The notes under the pieces: model-generated
Told to the model about the DNA's origin: nothing
The model's input: the letters and a program-made list of their open reading frames with translations, nothing else
Database searches by the model: none
Part shown: in pieces, positions 12,141 to 24,474 of the stretch
Layout of the letters: each line of letters opens with the position of its first letter
Position numbering within the stretch: the stretch's first letter is position 1
Source of the DNA: Cristatella mucedo
Taxonomy: Eukaryota; Bryozoa; Phylactolaemata; Cristatellidae
Assembly: GCA_009760855.2 (NCBI GenBank)
Contig: WPIO01000045.1
Span: 90,001 to 154,000, forward strand
Length of the DNA stretch: 64,000 nucleotides
Reading direction: 5' to 3'
Made by a program: the position numbers and the translations under genes

Positions 12141-12290
12141 TATGGTTTGGTCTAGCGGTTAAGGTGCTCTCCCCGACCAAGGCCTGACTGAGGTCGTGGG
12201 CTCGAGCCCCGAGGCATATGTGAAGCGCCTGAATAGAGATTAAGTTCTCTTGGGGCGCTATATTAGCGAATTGTATCATTATTAGCAGTA
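12141..12290 (+). mobile_element. SINE family A (tRNA head, LINE A tail)
   Basis: The head has RNA polymerase III promoter-like boxes: TGGTCTAGCGGTT (A box, 12148-12160) and GGGCTCGAGCCCC (B box, 12198-12210), about 50 bases apart as in tRNAs. It is too imperfect to be a working tRNA. The tail, 12222-12289, reads GAAGCGCC, AGAGATTAAGTTCTCT, GGGGCGCT and then ATCATTATTA, closely matching the LINE A hairpin plus repeat tail. A second copy of the head is cut off by the window end at 63943. Confidence 0.85.
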
Positions 12291-12389
12291 GTATGAATCA
12301 GAGCTTCGAGTGCTTTTTTAGCGTCGGAAAAGATGCACTATTTTGTTACCGAGCGTAGTTTCTTCTACCCAAGATTGTAAAGTATTAAC

Positions 12390-12720
12390 GTATTGCATCG
12401 TGTATAAGCCCCCGCCCGATGTATAGGCCCCCACAAATTGGTTAAAAAAAAATTTGAACAAAAATAATTTGTATTATATGACTGAATGAACTGAACACTA
12501 TCAAGACTCGTAATAATCACTCGCGTCACTAACACTTTCCTTTGTATTATTAACGAAGACGAAACCCTCTCCATTTTCCTGGTTCACACTACACGCTTAA
12601 AATTCTGTGGAACTCCGTTATCTCACCATTGTCGTCGTCATTATTTTCGTAGGCGATGTCATCCTCCGCTTCGTACTTTACATTTGAAAAGCCAAAAGTG
12701 AATTCGGAATACATTCAAAG
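12390..12720 (-). mobile_element. possible DNA transposon end
   Basis: The plus strand has GTGTATAAGCCCCCGCCC followed by GATGTATAGGCCCCCAC, a pattern I associate with ends of decayed DNA transposons in invertebrate genomes. Inward on the minus strand a 41-codon frame (start near 12714) contains YEAEDDIAYENNDDDNGEI, an acidic stretch like some pogo/Tigger-type transposase tails. No catalytic domain is seen, so this is tentative. A LINE A copy sits beside it at 12862. Confidence 0.3.
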
Positions 12721-12861
12721 CAGGTACGTTGTTTAGGGAAAACAGTAAAGAGGAAAAAGAGTGACGTCTTCCATGTGAGCCCTGCCCCCTCTACATCATT
12801 TGACACACATTTTAGCCAAAAAAGGGCTTGTACTTGGTGAATGGTGGTATTAAATGGAACT

Positions 12862-13158
12862 CATTTAAAAAGAATTTAAAACACACCTTTTTAGGACAGC
12901 ATTTAGTGTGTCCCTGTGATTCTTCCTTCATGTGCTTATGCGTGCTGACACTGTGCATGCTGCCACTAACCACATTTTCATTCTGACCCTGTGCATGTCA
13001 CCCCTAACCATGTTATTCATTTTTTTTGATTGTCAAGCATGATTTTACTCACCATTCAATTGCATTTCCCTTTGCAGCAAATGTAAAGCGCCTGGAGAGA
13101 GATTGAGCTCTCTGAGGGCGCTTTATCAAGTGTGCTATTATTATTATTATTATTATTA
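12862..13158 (+). mobile_element. LINE family A 3' end
   Basis: Begins at TTTAAAAAGAATTTAAAACA (the end of ORF2, FKKNLKTHLF in better copies). It continues through the 3' untranslated markers TGCTTATGCGTGCTGACACT and CCCTAACCATGTTATTCAT, the hairpin AAAGCGCC/GGCGCTTT, and ends in (TTA)n at 13139-13157. Confidence 0.95.
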
Positions 13159-16100
13159 ACTCACTGAGCTCCAAGGCTGTCTGAGGTCGTCGGGTATCAG
13201 GGCCACGAATTTCAGGCACCTCACTTTCGCACTCGTTAATTTCCATGCCAAGAGCTTACCCAACGTCACAAGTGATGCGTGCAAAAGTTGCAACCGGCTC
13301 CCTTTTCTTTAGGCCAACTTGGTTGCCGCTCTTCGTCTGCGATGAAGCAGAAACGGCAATTAACTCCGTAATCGCAGCTTGCTTTTCCGCCTCTGGTACT
13401 CGAGCGTTTACAGCTTTCTAAAACCTCTGTTTAGCGACCATTGGTAGTAAAAGGCTGGAGGAACTCGAAATGGTACCAGTCATGCTGTATTTCTTTCTCT
13501 AGCTCCTAATCACTCATCACTCACACAGTATTCGTCAATTCTGTCAAACAGAGTGAAGTATGACGCCAAATTAGCTCTTGCTAATCCTTGTTCATTCTAC
13601 AGCCTGAAAGAACTTTACAAACAATATACCGAGAGGAGAAAAACGTCTAAACGTATATTAATACTTCTCTGCGCGTAGGCCGTTTACAAACTAAGGTTTG
13701 GGTGCAAGCGCAAGTTGGTTCTTTATCCTGGTTGGTACAATATCCTAATTTGACCTCTTATCTTCAAATTGGCTACACCAGAAAAGCTTGGCCTCAACCT
13801 GTCTATAAAAATCCTAGTACCACTATGGACTGTTGATGCTGATTTCTATAGGTCCTACCTTCTCAGCGGCTCCAATAGGGTGAGACTAGTGGGGAGGCGG
13901 TGCCGAAAATCGATGATACAAATCAATGATCAAAAATCAATGATCAAAAATGAAAAGTGTCTGTAAACAGTCCAATCAATTTTTGTTTCCGTTGTACCCT
14001 GCAGCATCTTTAAAATCACAAAGAAGTGAAGCTATTTAAAGACTATTAAAAGTCTGCTCTTTTATTTGGCATGCAATCTGCTGATAATAGACTCTATTGG
14101 ACCAGCGATCCCTGACTTTTGAACTCACTTCCGCAACATCTGGAATGAAGGCAATCGCTTTTCCGCTGTAGACTCTGTCACTTTCTAACTGGCCAGTAAG
14201 CCTATACTGTTAACTTACATAGCCTATTTCTCTAACATAATGGCTAAAGGCTGAAGAGTTAGAGCGGTGCTGACAGCTCATACGTTTATTAACTGATAGA
14301 AGACTAAAATTGAAAAGCACTCCTCATATTTAGTGGTTACCGAGACGAAATCCTATCTACAGTTAAATCAATTCCTTTTCTGTCTTCTCAAGAGTTCTAC
14401 CATAGCTGATGCAATATATATGAATAACATTGCAGATAATGATGGGGAAGATTGCTCTGTCTACTTTACTATGAAATTCATCTATTTGTTCACATGAAAC
14501 TAAGGGAATAACTACTCTATGGTAACCTTTAATTTTGGTGTTCACGATTGAGCGATCGTAAGAAATTAGAACAACTCAAGATGCCAGACTCCACGAAGAT
14601 AATTTCTGGATTTCATGCACAGCAGGTTTAATTTATTTTTATTATATTATTTGTTTATTATTTGGTACAAGTAACCAAACCAATTGAATATCAGGACATT
14701 AACCGTTATTTTACAAATTCAGTGAAACGAACTATGACCAAATAGAATGACTTTATTTAGCCAATCGCCATTGAGCTATTGCTAATGATGCTCAACTGGA
14801 TCGGTACTGCCACAGTGATTTTAACTAGTGCATACTTTCTGCCTATGCTCATAAGGTAGTGCTTAAGAGCTTGTGTGTGCTTTGTAGTACATAATCATTT
14901 TTTAATGTCCACGTGTGCAGCCCCAGTTCAGGAATGTCTAGCAGGCTCCCAGCCTTATTAGGCAATCGGTTATTCTCTTATGTCGGGACTTGATATTAAC
15001 GCTTCATCAAATTACTCTGCTTTTTATCATAACCCTGTAACAAATCACATAGATCAAGGAGCATGCTTATGCCAGCTGAGTAAAAAACTAGTTCCTGGCC
15101 TTAGTATGCTTAGCCCACAAAAGACAACATGAAAAGAAGCTTGAAAAAAAGGACTCAGTACAATGCCGGCCAGTTTCAATTCGGAAGCTCTTCCTAAAAG
15201 CGGTCAGTCACATAATGCCACAAAAAGCCTGATATCTTATAGATTTTGTTCTCTAGAGGTTGCTTTTTTCAGATTTCCTTTGCATTTTTCAGTAACAGTT
15301 TGATTTCATTACGTGATGCTAGATGAATGTCGTATGCAGTTTTGTGGTGAGCTCAATCACTATGGACACTTTGCAGATAGTTTCACGGCATAACGAAGAC
15401 GCAGAATTAAAGATCAGAATTCTATCAGTCAAGCCTTCTGACACATAAATGTGCTTAAATTGTTCTTAAGTTTAATAATTAGTCATCAGAAAGCACCGTT
15501 TGCAAATACCGGTTATATTTTCTTTGGTTAAATTCTTCCCGTTAGCACTGCGGAGTCCCGCTCAGTATATCATTTAAACCCAGAAAATAAACCCAAATTT
15601 CTTTTATTCATTTAATCACTGTGTTTTTAAAAGATAGAAATTTAGATGATTTCATGCTGCGGCAGCAAGTTTTCAAGGAGTGACACTAATTGCCTGGTAT
15701 TTGATAACTCCTGACGGGATAAGGTACAGCGATTAGTTAGGAGTTTTTCTATATTTAAGGCTTGCAAAAATATTGTACAAATGGCTATTATTGATGCAAA
15801 GAAAGAATTTTGTTCTTCCAGAAGGTCCTAGCGTTTCGCATACAGTTGATGCTAATGAAAGAATTAGGCATTGAAGATCGTCCTACTCTAGATAGCAGGC
15901 TGATTCTCTTGCAGTACGATTAGCATGATTACAATTTGAATTATGTCAGCATGACTGCGGATACTCTCGAGTGGAGGATGAGAAGCAAATGCTACCAAAG
16001 TGGGAAACTACAATGTAAAGCAGATACCCAAACATTTCAATGTAGCAGCTTAAACCTTGAAATCGTGTTAGCATGGCTGTCAATTTCTAGTTAATTGATG

Positions 16101-16569
16101 TTTTCACATAATTTGGTAAGATCTGAAGATTTCCCCGGCTTGAAATACTATCTTGCCCATCTTTTGTTCTGTGAATAACCGCTAGCCTGATGAATTTCCT
16201 TGAACGATAAATTAGAGTGTTTATGCCAAAAGCACTTTTACAGAACTTTATTCTGGAAATCTCACCTGTTTGAAACCTGGCCCCTATTTAAAAGGTCGCT
16301 AGTTGTGATAACAATTCTCAGCGATGCATCAACAAACCACCTCAGGCTTGACTCAGTGCCCTGCACCTTCATTCTCTTGCATCTGTTTACCTATCAAGTA
16401 TTTTTAAAGCTAAGGCTTCCTCAATCACTCTCAGCTATCCTGAGTCTTTTAGCTTTTCCGGGCTTCTAGCTAGCCTAAAATACGTAGGAGACCTTGGCTT
16501 CAGCTTTCGTGCTAATAAAACATAAAACTCACTAGAGCAGTTCTTTCAAAATTCGAAATGCATGGAATT
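13159..16569. other. no recognisable gene
   Basis: Mostly AT-rich with short random frames. Immediately next to the LINE, the minus strand of 13160-13460 keeps a mostly open frame starting MVAKQRF with few stops; its origin is unknown and it may belong to the element suspected at 12390-12720. A small AATCAATGATCAAAA duplication lies at about 13920-13950. Confidence 0.35.
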
Positions 16570-17135
16570 TTGAAATGTCATGTCCTCAGCTCTGTGCTTT
16601 AAGAGCACGGAGCTGAAGGCAAGGTCTCAGACGTACTTTAGGCTAGCTCGAAGCCCAGTCAAGCAACCCATAGACTTCAAGCTTCTGTCACTCACTTTTA
16701 TGTCCTTTCATTCTTTGGCTCCAGCCCATCTCCAAGATCTATTCTTCCGCAAGGCTAACCATCGTACCACCCTCTTTTCGGAATATATTTGTTTACTTAA
16801 AACTCGAGCAAACTTCAAATCCACTGGAGATCTTGTCTTTAGTTCATTTGCTTCCGAAGCCTGGAACTCACTTCCGACATGCGTAACGACATCTCATGAC
16901 TTGACAATATTTAAAAAGAAACTAAAAACGCATTTATTTATCACAGCAATTAGTGACTCTCTGAGATTAGATCCTCCCCCCCTGCGTTTACGTGTGGACC
17001 ATTTGCATGTCACCCCTAACCATGTTATCCTTGTTGTTGATTGAGAATGCTACCACTAACCATTTGATCGTGCTTTGCAGCAAATGCAAAGTACCTAGAA
17101 AGAGCTTGAGTTCTCTGAGGCTGCTAAATCTAACG
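16570..17135 (+). mobile_element. LINE family A 3' fragment with open ORF2 C-terminus
   Basis: An open frame of about 150 codons (16580-17044) covers the C-terminal domain of the LINE ORF2: FKLLSLTFMSFHSLAPAHLQ, FSSFASEAWNSLPTCVTTS, FKKKLKTHLFITAISDSLRL. This matches 56065-56547 on the other strand. The 3' untranslated part follows, with CCACTAACCATTTGATCGTG and a decayed hairpin (AAAGTACC...GAGGCTGCT). The tail repeat is lost. It reads like a gene in isolation but is a transposon remnant. Confidence 0.92.
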
Positions 17136-17165
17136 TATCTTTGGTAGTCTGTCTGTTTCTTTCAA

Positions 17166-17181
17166 TGTCTCTTTCTCTCTT

Positions 17182-17268
<87 letters not shown>

Positions 17269-17350
17269 GTCTCTCTCTCTCTCTGTCTCTCACTCTCTCT
17301 CTCTCTCTCTCTGTCGATCTCTGCATCTCTTTCTCATTCTTTCGCTCCCT
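17166..17350. repeat. (CT)n microsatellite
   Basis: A nearly pure CT run at 17185-17260, continuing with interruptions (GTCTCT, CACTCT) to about 17312 and then into pyrimidine-rich sequence. It directly follows the decayed end of a LINE A copy. Confidence 0.97.
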
Positions 17351-18263
17351 TTCTGTTCCTCCCTCTGTCTTTCAATTTATTGATTCAGTACGTATGCAGT
17401 CGCTGAAGTGTTTCATCTGCATATACTCATGCATCACGCCTTGGCTATTATTTTAGAATCGGTTAATACAGTGCCTATTGGATGCCAGACTCCGGAGCAA
17501 CATCTGATGCCGACACTGCCATCTCTAGCTTTCAGCAGGTACTCCAAAACGGTACTCTGAACAAAATAGATACACGGTCCCATCAATGGTAAGCTATACA
17601 GGCAGCATCGGTAAGAATCCTGAAATTTACCTCAGCTCTCTAGATCCCAAACCAAGCACTAGAAACGGACACGAAAACCTCCATTGGGGCTTTAGGGAAG
17701 GCTGGACTAAATTGATCGCTTGTCTTTTAATAAAGAAGAATTAAATACAAAAGATTTGTGTGATTCTGTTCAACTTGTTCCAAATCTCGATTTAGTTATC
17801 AAGATATCTATGATGGTCGCCCACCATTAGAAAAAGGTAGGAATTCCCACATGTGCGTCGGCTGCCTAGTGCTTAAAAACGCAAGCAGTAAATGAGCAAG
17901 GCAAAATTCATATATCGCAGCTTTTTTTCCCCGAAAATTTGCAATTACTCTAGGCTATCCACAAACAAAATTCCAGGGGTCACCGATAACCTGGACGTGG
18001 TTCTGCAAGGTCGTCAGTTGATTAATTGGTTAGTAAGCAAGTTCGTTTCCAGCTCATTACACTACATTATTTTTTGACGTCCTGATCTTCGGCAGACATA
18101 ATCCACTTTTCCTGTATCGTATAGCCCGTCAGAGAGCCCAATCTCTGCCTAGACACTTCTACAGAATGTGAAACATTGCAGTGGTATGCAGGCTGAGCAT
18201 CCCGTGCCTTGGAGGCTGCTTGCTCTCAGTCCCATTGTCCTTCCTGTAGGCCTGGCATCTTGG
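17351..18263. other. no recognisable gene
   Basis: Short frames only. Nothing recognised. Confidence 0.4.
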
Positions 18264-18424
18264 TGAGCCGTGGTGGCCCACTAGGTCAGGCGGCTGCTTT
18301 TCCAGATCTCGCTTCCGTCTTTGTGGGCTTGAATCATACGATGGGTGATTCTTTATCGCCACTGCAAGCAGTGGTGATAGGCGCAAAGACTCTTTTGTCG
18401 CTTTGCAAAAGAGGCTGCTACATC
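18264..18424 (+). mobile_element. SINE family B
   Basis: Starts TGAGCCGTGGTGGCCCACTA with an A-box-like element and has GGGCTTGAATCAT as a B-box-like element about 50 bases on. A perfect hairpin, CCACTGC-AA-GCAGTGG, follows at about 18360, then the body ends in GCAAAAGAGGCTGCT. The copy at 42709 has the same order of elements, which establishes it as a repeat family. Confidence 0.75.
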
Positions 18425-21400
18425 AGTTTAGAATGTTTTTATCAGCACACACTTTTAACGCTTTTATTGTGCAACTCATAGGTATGAAAAGACCTAAGAC
18501 ACGAAGACGGTGCCGCATTTAATTAGCTCTTCTTAGCTAGATGTAAGGCACTGGTTATTCGCGACCCAAATAATGGCTTAATGCAGCTTCGAGGACTGGC
18601 GCAGGATATTCGGTAATGCTCAAAATTGGGTACGGACGCTGTATCATCTAAAAGGAGCTGTTCAATCAGCGAACCTTTCCTTTACCAGTGTTTAAACAAA
18701 GACCAACTCAGCCTGGTAGGAGAGGCCCACCCACACGCCTCCCAACTGATTGGACTAGCGGCTGGCTGGCTTGCCTGCCTGCCCACTCCTATTTATGACG
18801 GGTGCTTTGCAATAGGTGGGCGGCTTTCTGCTGTGCTGGCAGCACCATAAATAAGGCCGACGTGCCGGAAAAGCGAGAATACGGTCCTTTATTCTTTCGT
18901 TTCCATTTCACTGGCCCACTTCCTTTTTTTTTTTGGAAAACGTGCACTGTCTCCGAGGCATTGAATAGCCTGAAGCTCGGACGATCTAGTGATCAGTTCA
19001 ACTGTTTGAAGTGAGACCCCTACGAGCCAGACGGATCCCAGCTGAGGAATGCAGTCATAGCTCCATTCATCTCACTTTTCACTGTCGAGCCGCTAAGTCG
19101 TCTGAGAAACGTAATCAAGTGGCTGCAGGTAAGAACAGGAGCTGATTTGTCCGTCGCCGCAGAGCCCATCATCCTCAGCTGCTGGCAGCAATGCCCTCAT
19201 CTCTTGGCTACAACATGGCAGGCGCTAGGCAATCACCATATCACGTCGAACCTTTAAGTTAGGTTGAAGACTGAGCAGTTTGCATAAAAGTCACACGTTC
19301 GGCAGCCAGAATATTATTTGCTCGTGTCCCAGCCTGGCGGGCTTCATGAAGTGACGGTTAATCCCTCGAGGACTATCCAGGTCCCTTATAGCGACTTCGC
19401 TTAGGCTTAAGGCTCTGCACGTAGCACTACTGTAGCAACACTGTACGTGTTGCTGGCTAAGCCCTACTTGAAGTTAACTATGGTTTTTTAGGCCTCCCAG
19501 ACGATTGGATCCTGAACAGCCAGCTGACTCTTCACAAATATAAGGTTTGCAATTTAAACAGGGAGCCCATATCTCAGCCAAAGACAGTGGTGGTAACAAT
19601 TACATAATTAACTTAGTGCTCTGCCTGGGAAACGAGCTTTCTTTGCCATACCTGTATTATGTTGATTTGCCAGAGCAGGAGTATAAGTCTGTGTGTAAAA
19701 ACGCGATAAAGACACTCACTGTTAGTGTAATCCTTAGTTTCTGTCATTACCTTGGTTGAGCGTTTTTACCTCTACTTTATGAATATGCTAGAGTAAGCCA
19801 AGGATATCGTATCGATGATTAAATTGTATCAGCTCCAATTACCACCGTAGGTCCTAATCTCCTGACGATTTTTATCTTGCTTTCCTGCAAAGATCTATTT
19901 AGAACCATGACATTTTAGGATCAGGATATTGCTGCTGTGCACAGCAAGTGGCTTACTTGCTCAATCCAATTTGTCACCTTAACTCATAGACGGACGGTTA
20001 TCCACGACTTACGCCAATTAAGCCAATCTTCTGGATGACGTAGAAGCTCTCTCTAGGAGCATTACCTATATTTGAAGAGATTTCTCTAGTTTACCATGCA
20101 TGCCTGCTAATACTGCTGCATGTGACCACTAACAAAACTACTATGCTTTCTTTCACACTATGTAGAGTGCATGCAATATGAGTAGGTTCTCTTAAGTTGC
20201 TATCCTATTTTTTAATTATCACTATCGTTACTTTTAAATCATTATATTGACACAACTTGAGCTTGCAAGTGTGAGGACTCGTGGTCCATGGGCTACCACC
20301 TGAAAGCTAAGGTAATTAGCACCACTCATAGCGAAAGCTGTCCTTTCTGGTGAATTAACATCAATATCTCGCAGGGAAAACTCAAATGCTCAGACATTGG
20401 CTATCCTTTTACATGCCTGTGCTGCGTATTCATTTTTCTATTCTCTCACTCTTCATTTCTTTCCCCTGTTTTTCTCTATTTCATAAGCCGTCAGGCGAAA
20501 ATTCCCCAGCTAAAATATAAACTGAAAAGTAACCAGCTGCATGCCACTTTATTCATTTCTCTGTAAAACACTCCCTCAGCAATAAATAATAGATAAAATG
20601 TGTCATTTATCTGCAATCTGCCTGTTTACTGCCTAAACTATCTGTCATTTCTAACCCACGCCAACAAAGATCAATTTAAACTTCCCTTTAGTTACACACG
20701 AGCCAGTGAACTTGATTTAGGTTCCTACGTGTTTTTTATTGTTACTTTAGCACCTTTCGGTGCATGTAATTAGTGAGAGATCGTTCTAACCGATGACCCT
20801 GAGAGTTTTCTACTGTGCTGTAGCATTTTCTCCTAAGCCTCGATACTCGCTTTTACAATCTAGTGCAGCATTGATGCTTTTAATCGAAAAATCTTTCGGT
20901 TATTGATTCTCTAGCTGACAGCAGTCAATAATCGGGTTTCAGATATAGTTTTCCTGCTGCCCATTACAAATGAAATGTGTGTGTTATCCAAAAGCCCTCA
21001 AATAGCTACGCGAATTTTAGTTTTGGCAAAGATTGAGCCATTAGAAACAGCTCCTTCATTTGGTAATGGCGATTACATCGGGCTGCCAAAAAGCCAGAAT
21101 TTGAACCCATCCGCCTTTGATTAGTATATCAGGAAAAGTCAGTCTGAGACCAAAAAGTACGGTTTAGTAAAACTTGATTTAGGCACTGTAGAGAGGGACT
21201 ATCGAAAATGCTCCTTGGTGCTTAAATGCCACGATGTGAGTAAACGTCGTCATGCAGGTTTAAGGAGTTGGGAAAACGTTTTGGTTGGGCGAGATCTCGC
21301 TCTCTCGCAGCTATAAACCACAATCTCCAAAGCGAAGCTTATATGGCAGCATTAAAAGAGTTTTTATTAGAACGATCTGCATTCTCGAGTCGTTTGTAGA

Positions 21401-21684
21401 CAAGCAACTGTCTCGCAAAAAAATGCGGCAATTTGCCAAAACTAGGCTAAGCAAAGGATCCACTTGACCACAGAAGATTGCAGTACTGTGGTATGGATTA
21501 GCAAAAGCAGCCATTTGAAAAAATAGCCACTAGCTTCCAGTCTGGTTTTAGAACTAATGACCACACAGACTTACCATACCTTCAGTGGTAGTATAATGAC
21601 TTTATCAGGATTGCTGACTTCAGTCAACCTGCTGGGTTTTGCTTGATCTTTTGGCCGCATCTGCTCACTATCGATTACTATTTC
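18425..21684. other. no recognisable gene
   Basis: A slightly GC-richer patch at 18700-18860 and an 11-base T run near 18927. No protein family, tail hairpin or tRNA boxes recognised in either strand. Confidence 0.4.
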
Positions 21685-21990
21685 AAAGCTTGACCTGAAT
21701 TGAACACATTTGAAAACAAATTAAAACGCACCTATTTATTCCAGTATTAAGTGAGTCAGTGAGATTCGTCTTTAATGTGCTTATGCGTGCTGACACTGCG
21801 CTCTCTGCCACTAACCACACTTGCATCCTGACCCTATGCATGCTACCCTTAACCATGTTATGCTTGTCGTTTATCGAGCATGGTACCACTCACAATTCAA
21901 TAGTTTTCCTTTGCAGCAAATGTAAGTCTTCTAGAAAAAGCTTGAGTTCTCTGAGGACGCTTTATCAAGTATGTTTTGTTATTGTTATTA
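21685..21990 (+). mobile_element. LINE family A 3' end
   Basis: Runs from the last ORF2 codons (ACATTTGAAAACAAATTAAA) through TGCTTATGCGTGCTGACACT and CCCTTAACCATGTTATGC to a decayed hairpin (AAGTCTTCTAG...GAGGACGCTTTATC). The tail has become GTTATTGTTATTA. Confidence 0.92.
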
Positions 21991-23166
21991 AAAGTTATCG
22001 AAGCACGAAAATCGCACACACAAAGCCTGACGAGAGCTGCTGTCTTTCTTGTAACTTCTTTATAGACCCTGAACGTCCATTATGAGACTAAAATATGGCT
22101 AGATAAAAGAATCTGTTGAAATTACTTGTTCAGAATAATATAATTAAGTCACAAGCTGCTGCAATGTGCATTTAACACAAGAAGGAGTTGACTCAGTCTA
22201 GGTAGTACGTATACTTGTGATTTTAAGTCAAGACCGAATTAAATCGGTTTTCACTCTTTACATTTGAGAGTTTTCAATGAGCAAGCAAAGAAGAAGCTGC
22301 TGAATTATCTAATTAATAATATTATTAATATTTCAATATCGATTAATATTAACATTAGTATTTCAAAATTAATTAATTATTTAATATTTCAAATAATTAA
22401 TTAATAATCAAATTAATAGAGTTAATATCATTATTATTTTAAGCTAGCCACGAAAATAAATATGATGTTACCACTGCTTAGTTGGATTTCGATCATCTCT
22501 TAGAGATTAATTTTATTGCTACACGTTAGACAGTTTGAAGCATCTAATGGAGAATTAGATAGATTCAGAGGTCACTCTTTAATTAACAGAAGTAGATATT
22601 CCTAATTTCTGCATAGGAGGATGATTTTTAACTTCTAAAAGTATGAAATCCCGTTTATGTAAGTTTATTTCTTATTCATCCTTGCTAAATAAGATACGGG
22701 ACCCACAATCCTGTATCGATCAATCTCAAGTTTTCTGTATGCTGTATCTTTTTGTGGTAGTTTCTTCATAAGCAGTAGATGTGGCATTTTCAGCTCTCCT
22801 GCCAAGATTACCTTACCCAGCCATTATGTTGGCTTTCTCAATCACGTAATTTTCATATTATTCAGGCTATTAAGAAATCGGCGGCATCAGCGAGTACTTT
22901 GAAACTAAAATAGACACAAGGCAGCACCAGATAACTCTGCCAGGGTAAGCATCTCAATATTACCTGATTTAGCACCCTCATTTTCCCCGTGTCAGAAGAG
23001 CTTTAACGGCTATTACCATCGCTTGTAGTTGGCAATTGAGGATCGTCCACAGCCGCATTTGGCCACACAACACCGGTCGTGAAGTCCAAGCCCCTTACGT
23101 CCTGTGCCATCACGGTTCTTCTGTGCTTTCTCGCGAGAAAAGGCTTCAGGACGTCGTATTTTTGGC
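21991..23166. other. 5' flank of the first GT14 gene
   Basis: No coding feature. The sequence ATTTTCCCCGTGTCAG at 22980-22995 resembles a 3' splice site, which could place an intron in the 5' untranslated region of the downstream gene. This is an inference; no TATA box or other promoter element is convincing. Confidence 0.3.
22298..22440. repeat. AT-rich, self-similar ATTAAT-type sequence
   Basis: Dense, irregular repetition of AATTAAT, TTAATATTTC and ATTATTAAT motifs with many short inverted repeats. It is not a clean tandem array. Easily melted or cruciform-forming sequence is expected, but no function is indicated. Confidence 0.6.
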
Positions 23167-24474
23167 ATGGTGAAGCTGGTTAACTCTTACCGGCGGGGCC
23201 TCAAGATTACATTGTCATTCATAGTGTCATCGTTTGCTGTTACATCACTGGTGAATTTTCAAAATGCCTACGTAGATGAAGCTAAAGCATACGAAACGAT
23301 CGGAAATGGTTTAGATTTAAACTATACCGTTCCTACAGGAGCCTTTTGGTTGCCTGACTACCCAACTCTCGCTGAAGTGCAGTGCTCTCGACTACTTGCT
23401 GGTGATCCAAGTGAGATATCAAAAGCTGAGAGGTTCCTAAACGCTAGCCGAAGTACGTTCAGCTGCGCTGGAGACGCTCAGCTTGCCAGAGCATCTTGTG
23501 ACGACCTGAGACAGGCTGGTTACAATACACAAAAACGGCCCGACAGGGAAGCTTCCTTTCCGTTGGCATTCGGAATTCGAATGCACCAGTGTGCCGTCCA
23601 GGTAGAGCTACTCATACGATCCATTTACGCTCCGCAAAATGCTTATTGCATTCACATTGACGGGAAAGCCAATGCGGATGTAATATTGGCCATGCAGAGG
23701 CTGGCATCTTGTTTTCCAAATGTGTACTTAGCACCAATGGACTACGACTTCTTCTATGGCAGTGTGTCGCAGTTAAAAGCAGATCTGACATGTATGCACA
23801 TCCTGCTTCAAGTCGATACCAGGTGGCGCTACTTCCTTAACGTAGCAGGTCAGGAACTGCCTCTCCGGAGTAACTCCGAGCTCGTCGAGCTGCTACGGCT
23901 TTACAATGGGACTAACGACATTGCCAGCAGTTACCATCCAGGAGCAAGATGGCGCTATGCATCGAGGATCTACTGCAAGAGAGGCCCACCGGGTAATGCT
24001 AGGATACAAAGGTGCAAAACCTCTGGGATTTCAAAAGGCAATCCACCGGACAACGTCACGATCTACAAAGGTATGAGCTATGGGTTTTTCAGTCGGGAGT
24101 TCGTTAAATATGCCATGGTGGAAGAAGGCTTTGGCAGTCGCTTGTACGACTGGCTTGAGGACACGTGGGCGCCTGACGAGCATTTCTATGCAACCTTGGC
24201 AAGGCAACCCAATGCCCCTGGTGGCTTCAGAGAAGGACGAACTCGGTATCCAACGTCGCGAGCTGTGAAGTGGGATGGTTACCGCACGGACAACTGCCAT
24301 GGCAAGATAGTTAGGGGAATATGCATTCTTAGCGTAGGGGATCTATCATGGCTGGCTGAACAGACTGCTGCCTTCGCCAATAAGTTTTACATAGAGCATG
24401 ATCCATTGGCTATTCAGTGCCTTGCGATGAACACTATGAATGCCAAGAGATCTCATAAGTCGAACATCGCCTGA
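23167..24474 (+). CDS. GT14 core 2/I-branching beta-1,6-N-acetylglucosaminyltransferase
   Basis: Encodes 435 residues without an intron. Family members add GlcNAc in beta-1,6 linkage to galactose or GalNAc of O-glycans in the Golgi lumen. The frame is open to 23104 but the first ATG is at 23167; it gives a short basic tail and a membrane anchor at about residues 12-31 (LKITLSFIVSSFAVTSL), as in type II Golgi enzymes. The Branch domain (Pfam PF02485) runs from about residue 130 to 410: FPLAF at 131, YCIHIDG at 160-166, RWRYFLNVAGQELPL at 219-233, APDEHFYATL with the likely catalytic Glu at residue 338 (by comparison with mouse C2GnT1 E320), and RGICILSVGDL near the end. Twelve luminal cysteines line up with those of the paralogue at 43934. 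Sequons include NYT, NAS, NGT and NVT. Length fits the family (about 400-450). Exact acceptor and linkage cannot be assigned. No clear poly(A) signal was found close downstream. Confidence 0.93.
   Translation: MVKLVNSYRRGLKITLSFIVSSFAVTSLVNFQNAYVDEAKAYETIGNGLDLNYTVPTGAFWLPDYPTLAEVQCSRLLAGDPSEISKAERFLNASRSTFSCAGDAQLARASCDDLRQAGYNTQKRPDREASFPLAFGIRMHQCAVQVELLIRSIYAPQNAYCIHIDGKANADVILAMQRLASCFPNVYLAPMDYDFFYGSVSQLKADLTCMHILLQVDTRWRYFLNVAGQELPLRSNSELVELLRLYNGTNDIASSYHPGARWRYASRIYCKRGPPGNARIQRCKTSGISKGNPPDNVTIYKGMSYGFFSREFVKYAMVEEGFGSRLYDWLEDTWAPDEHFYATLARQPNAPGGFREGRTRYPTSRAVKWDGYRTDNCHGKIVRGICILSVGDLSWLAEQTAAFANKFYIEHDPLAIQCLAMNTMNAKRSHKSNIA

Noticed and set aside
12141-12222. Functional tRNA gene
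   Set aside because: Has A- and B-box-like sequences, but the stems do not form a proper cloverleaf and it continues into a LINE-like tail; it is a SINE.
16580-17044. 154-codon frame as a host gene
   Set aside because: It is the C-terminus of LINE A ORF2, followed by the LINE 3' untranslated region.
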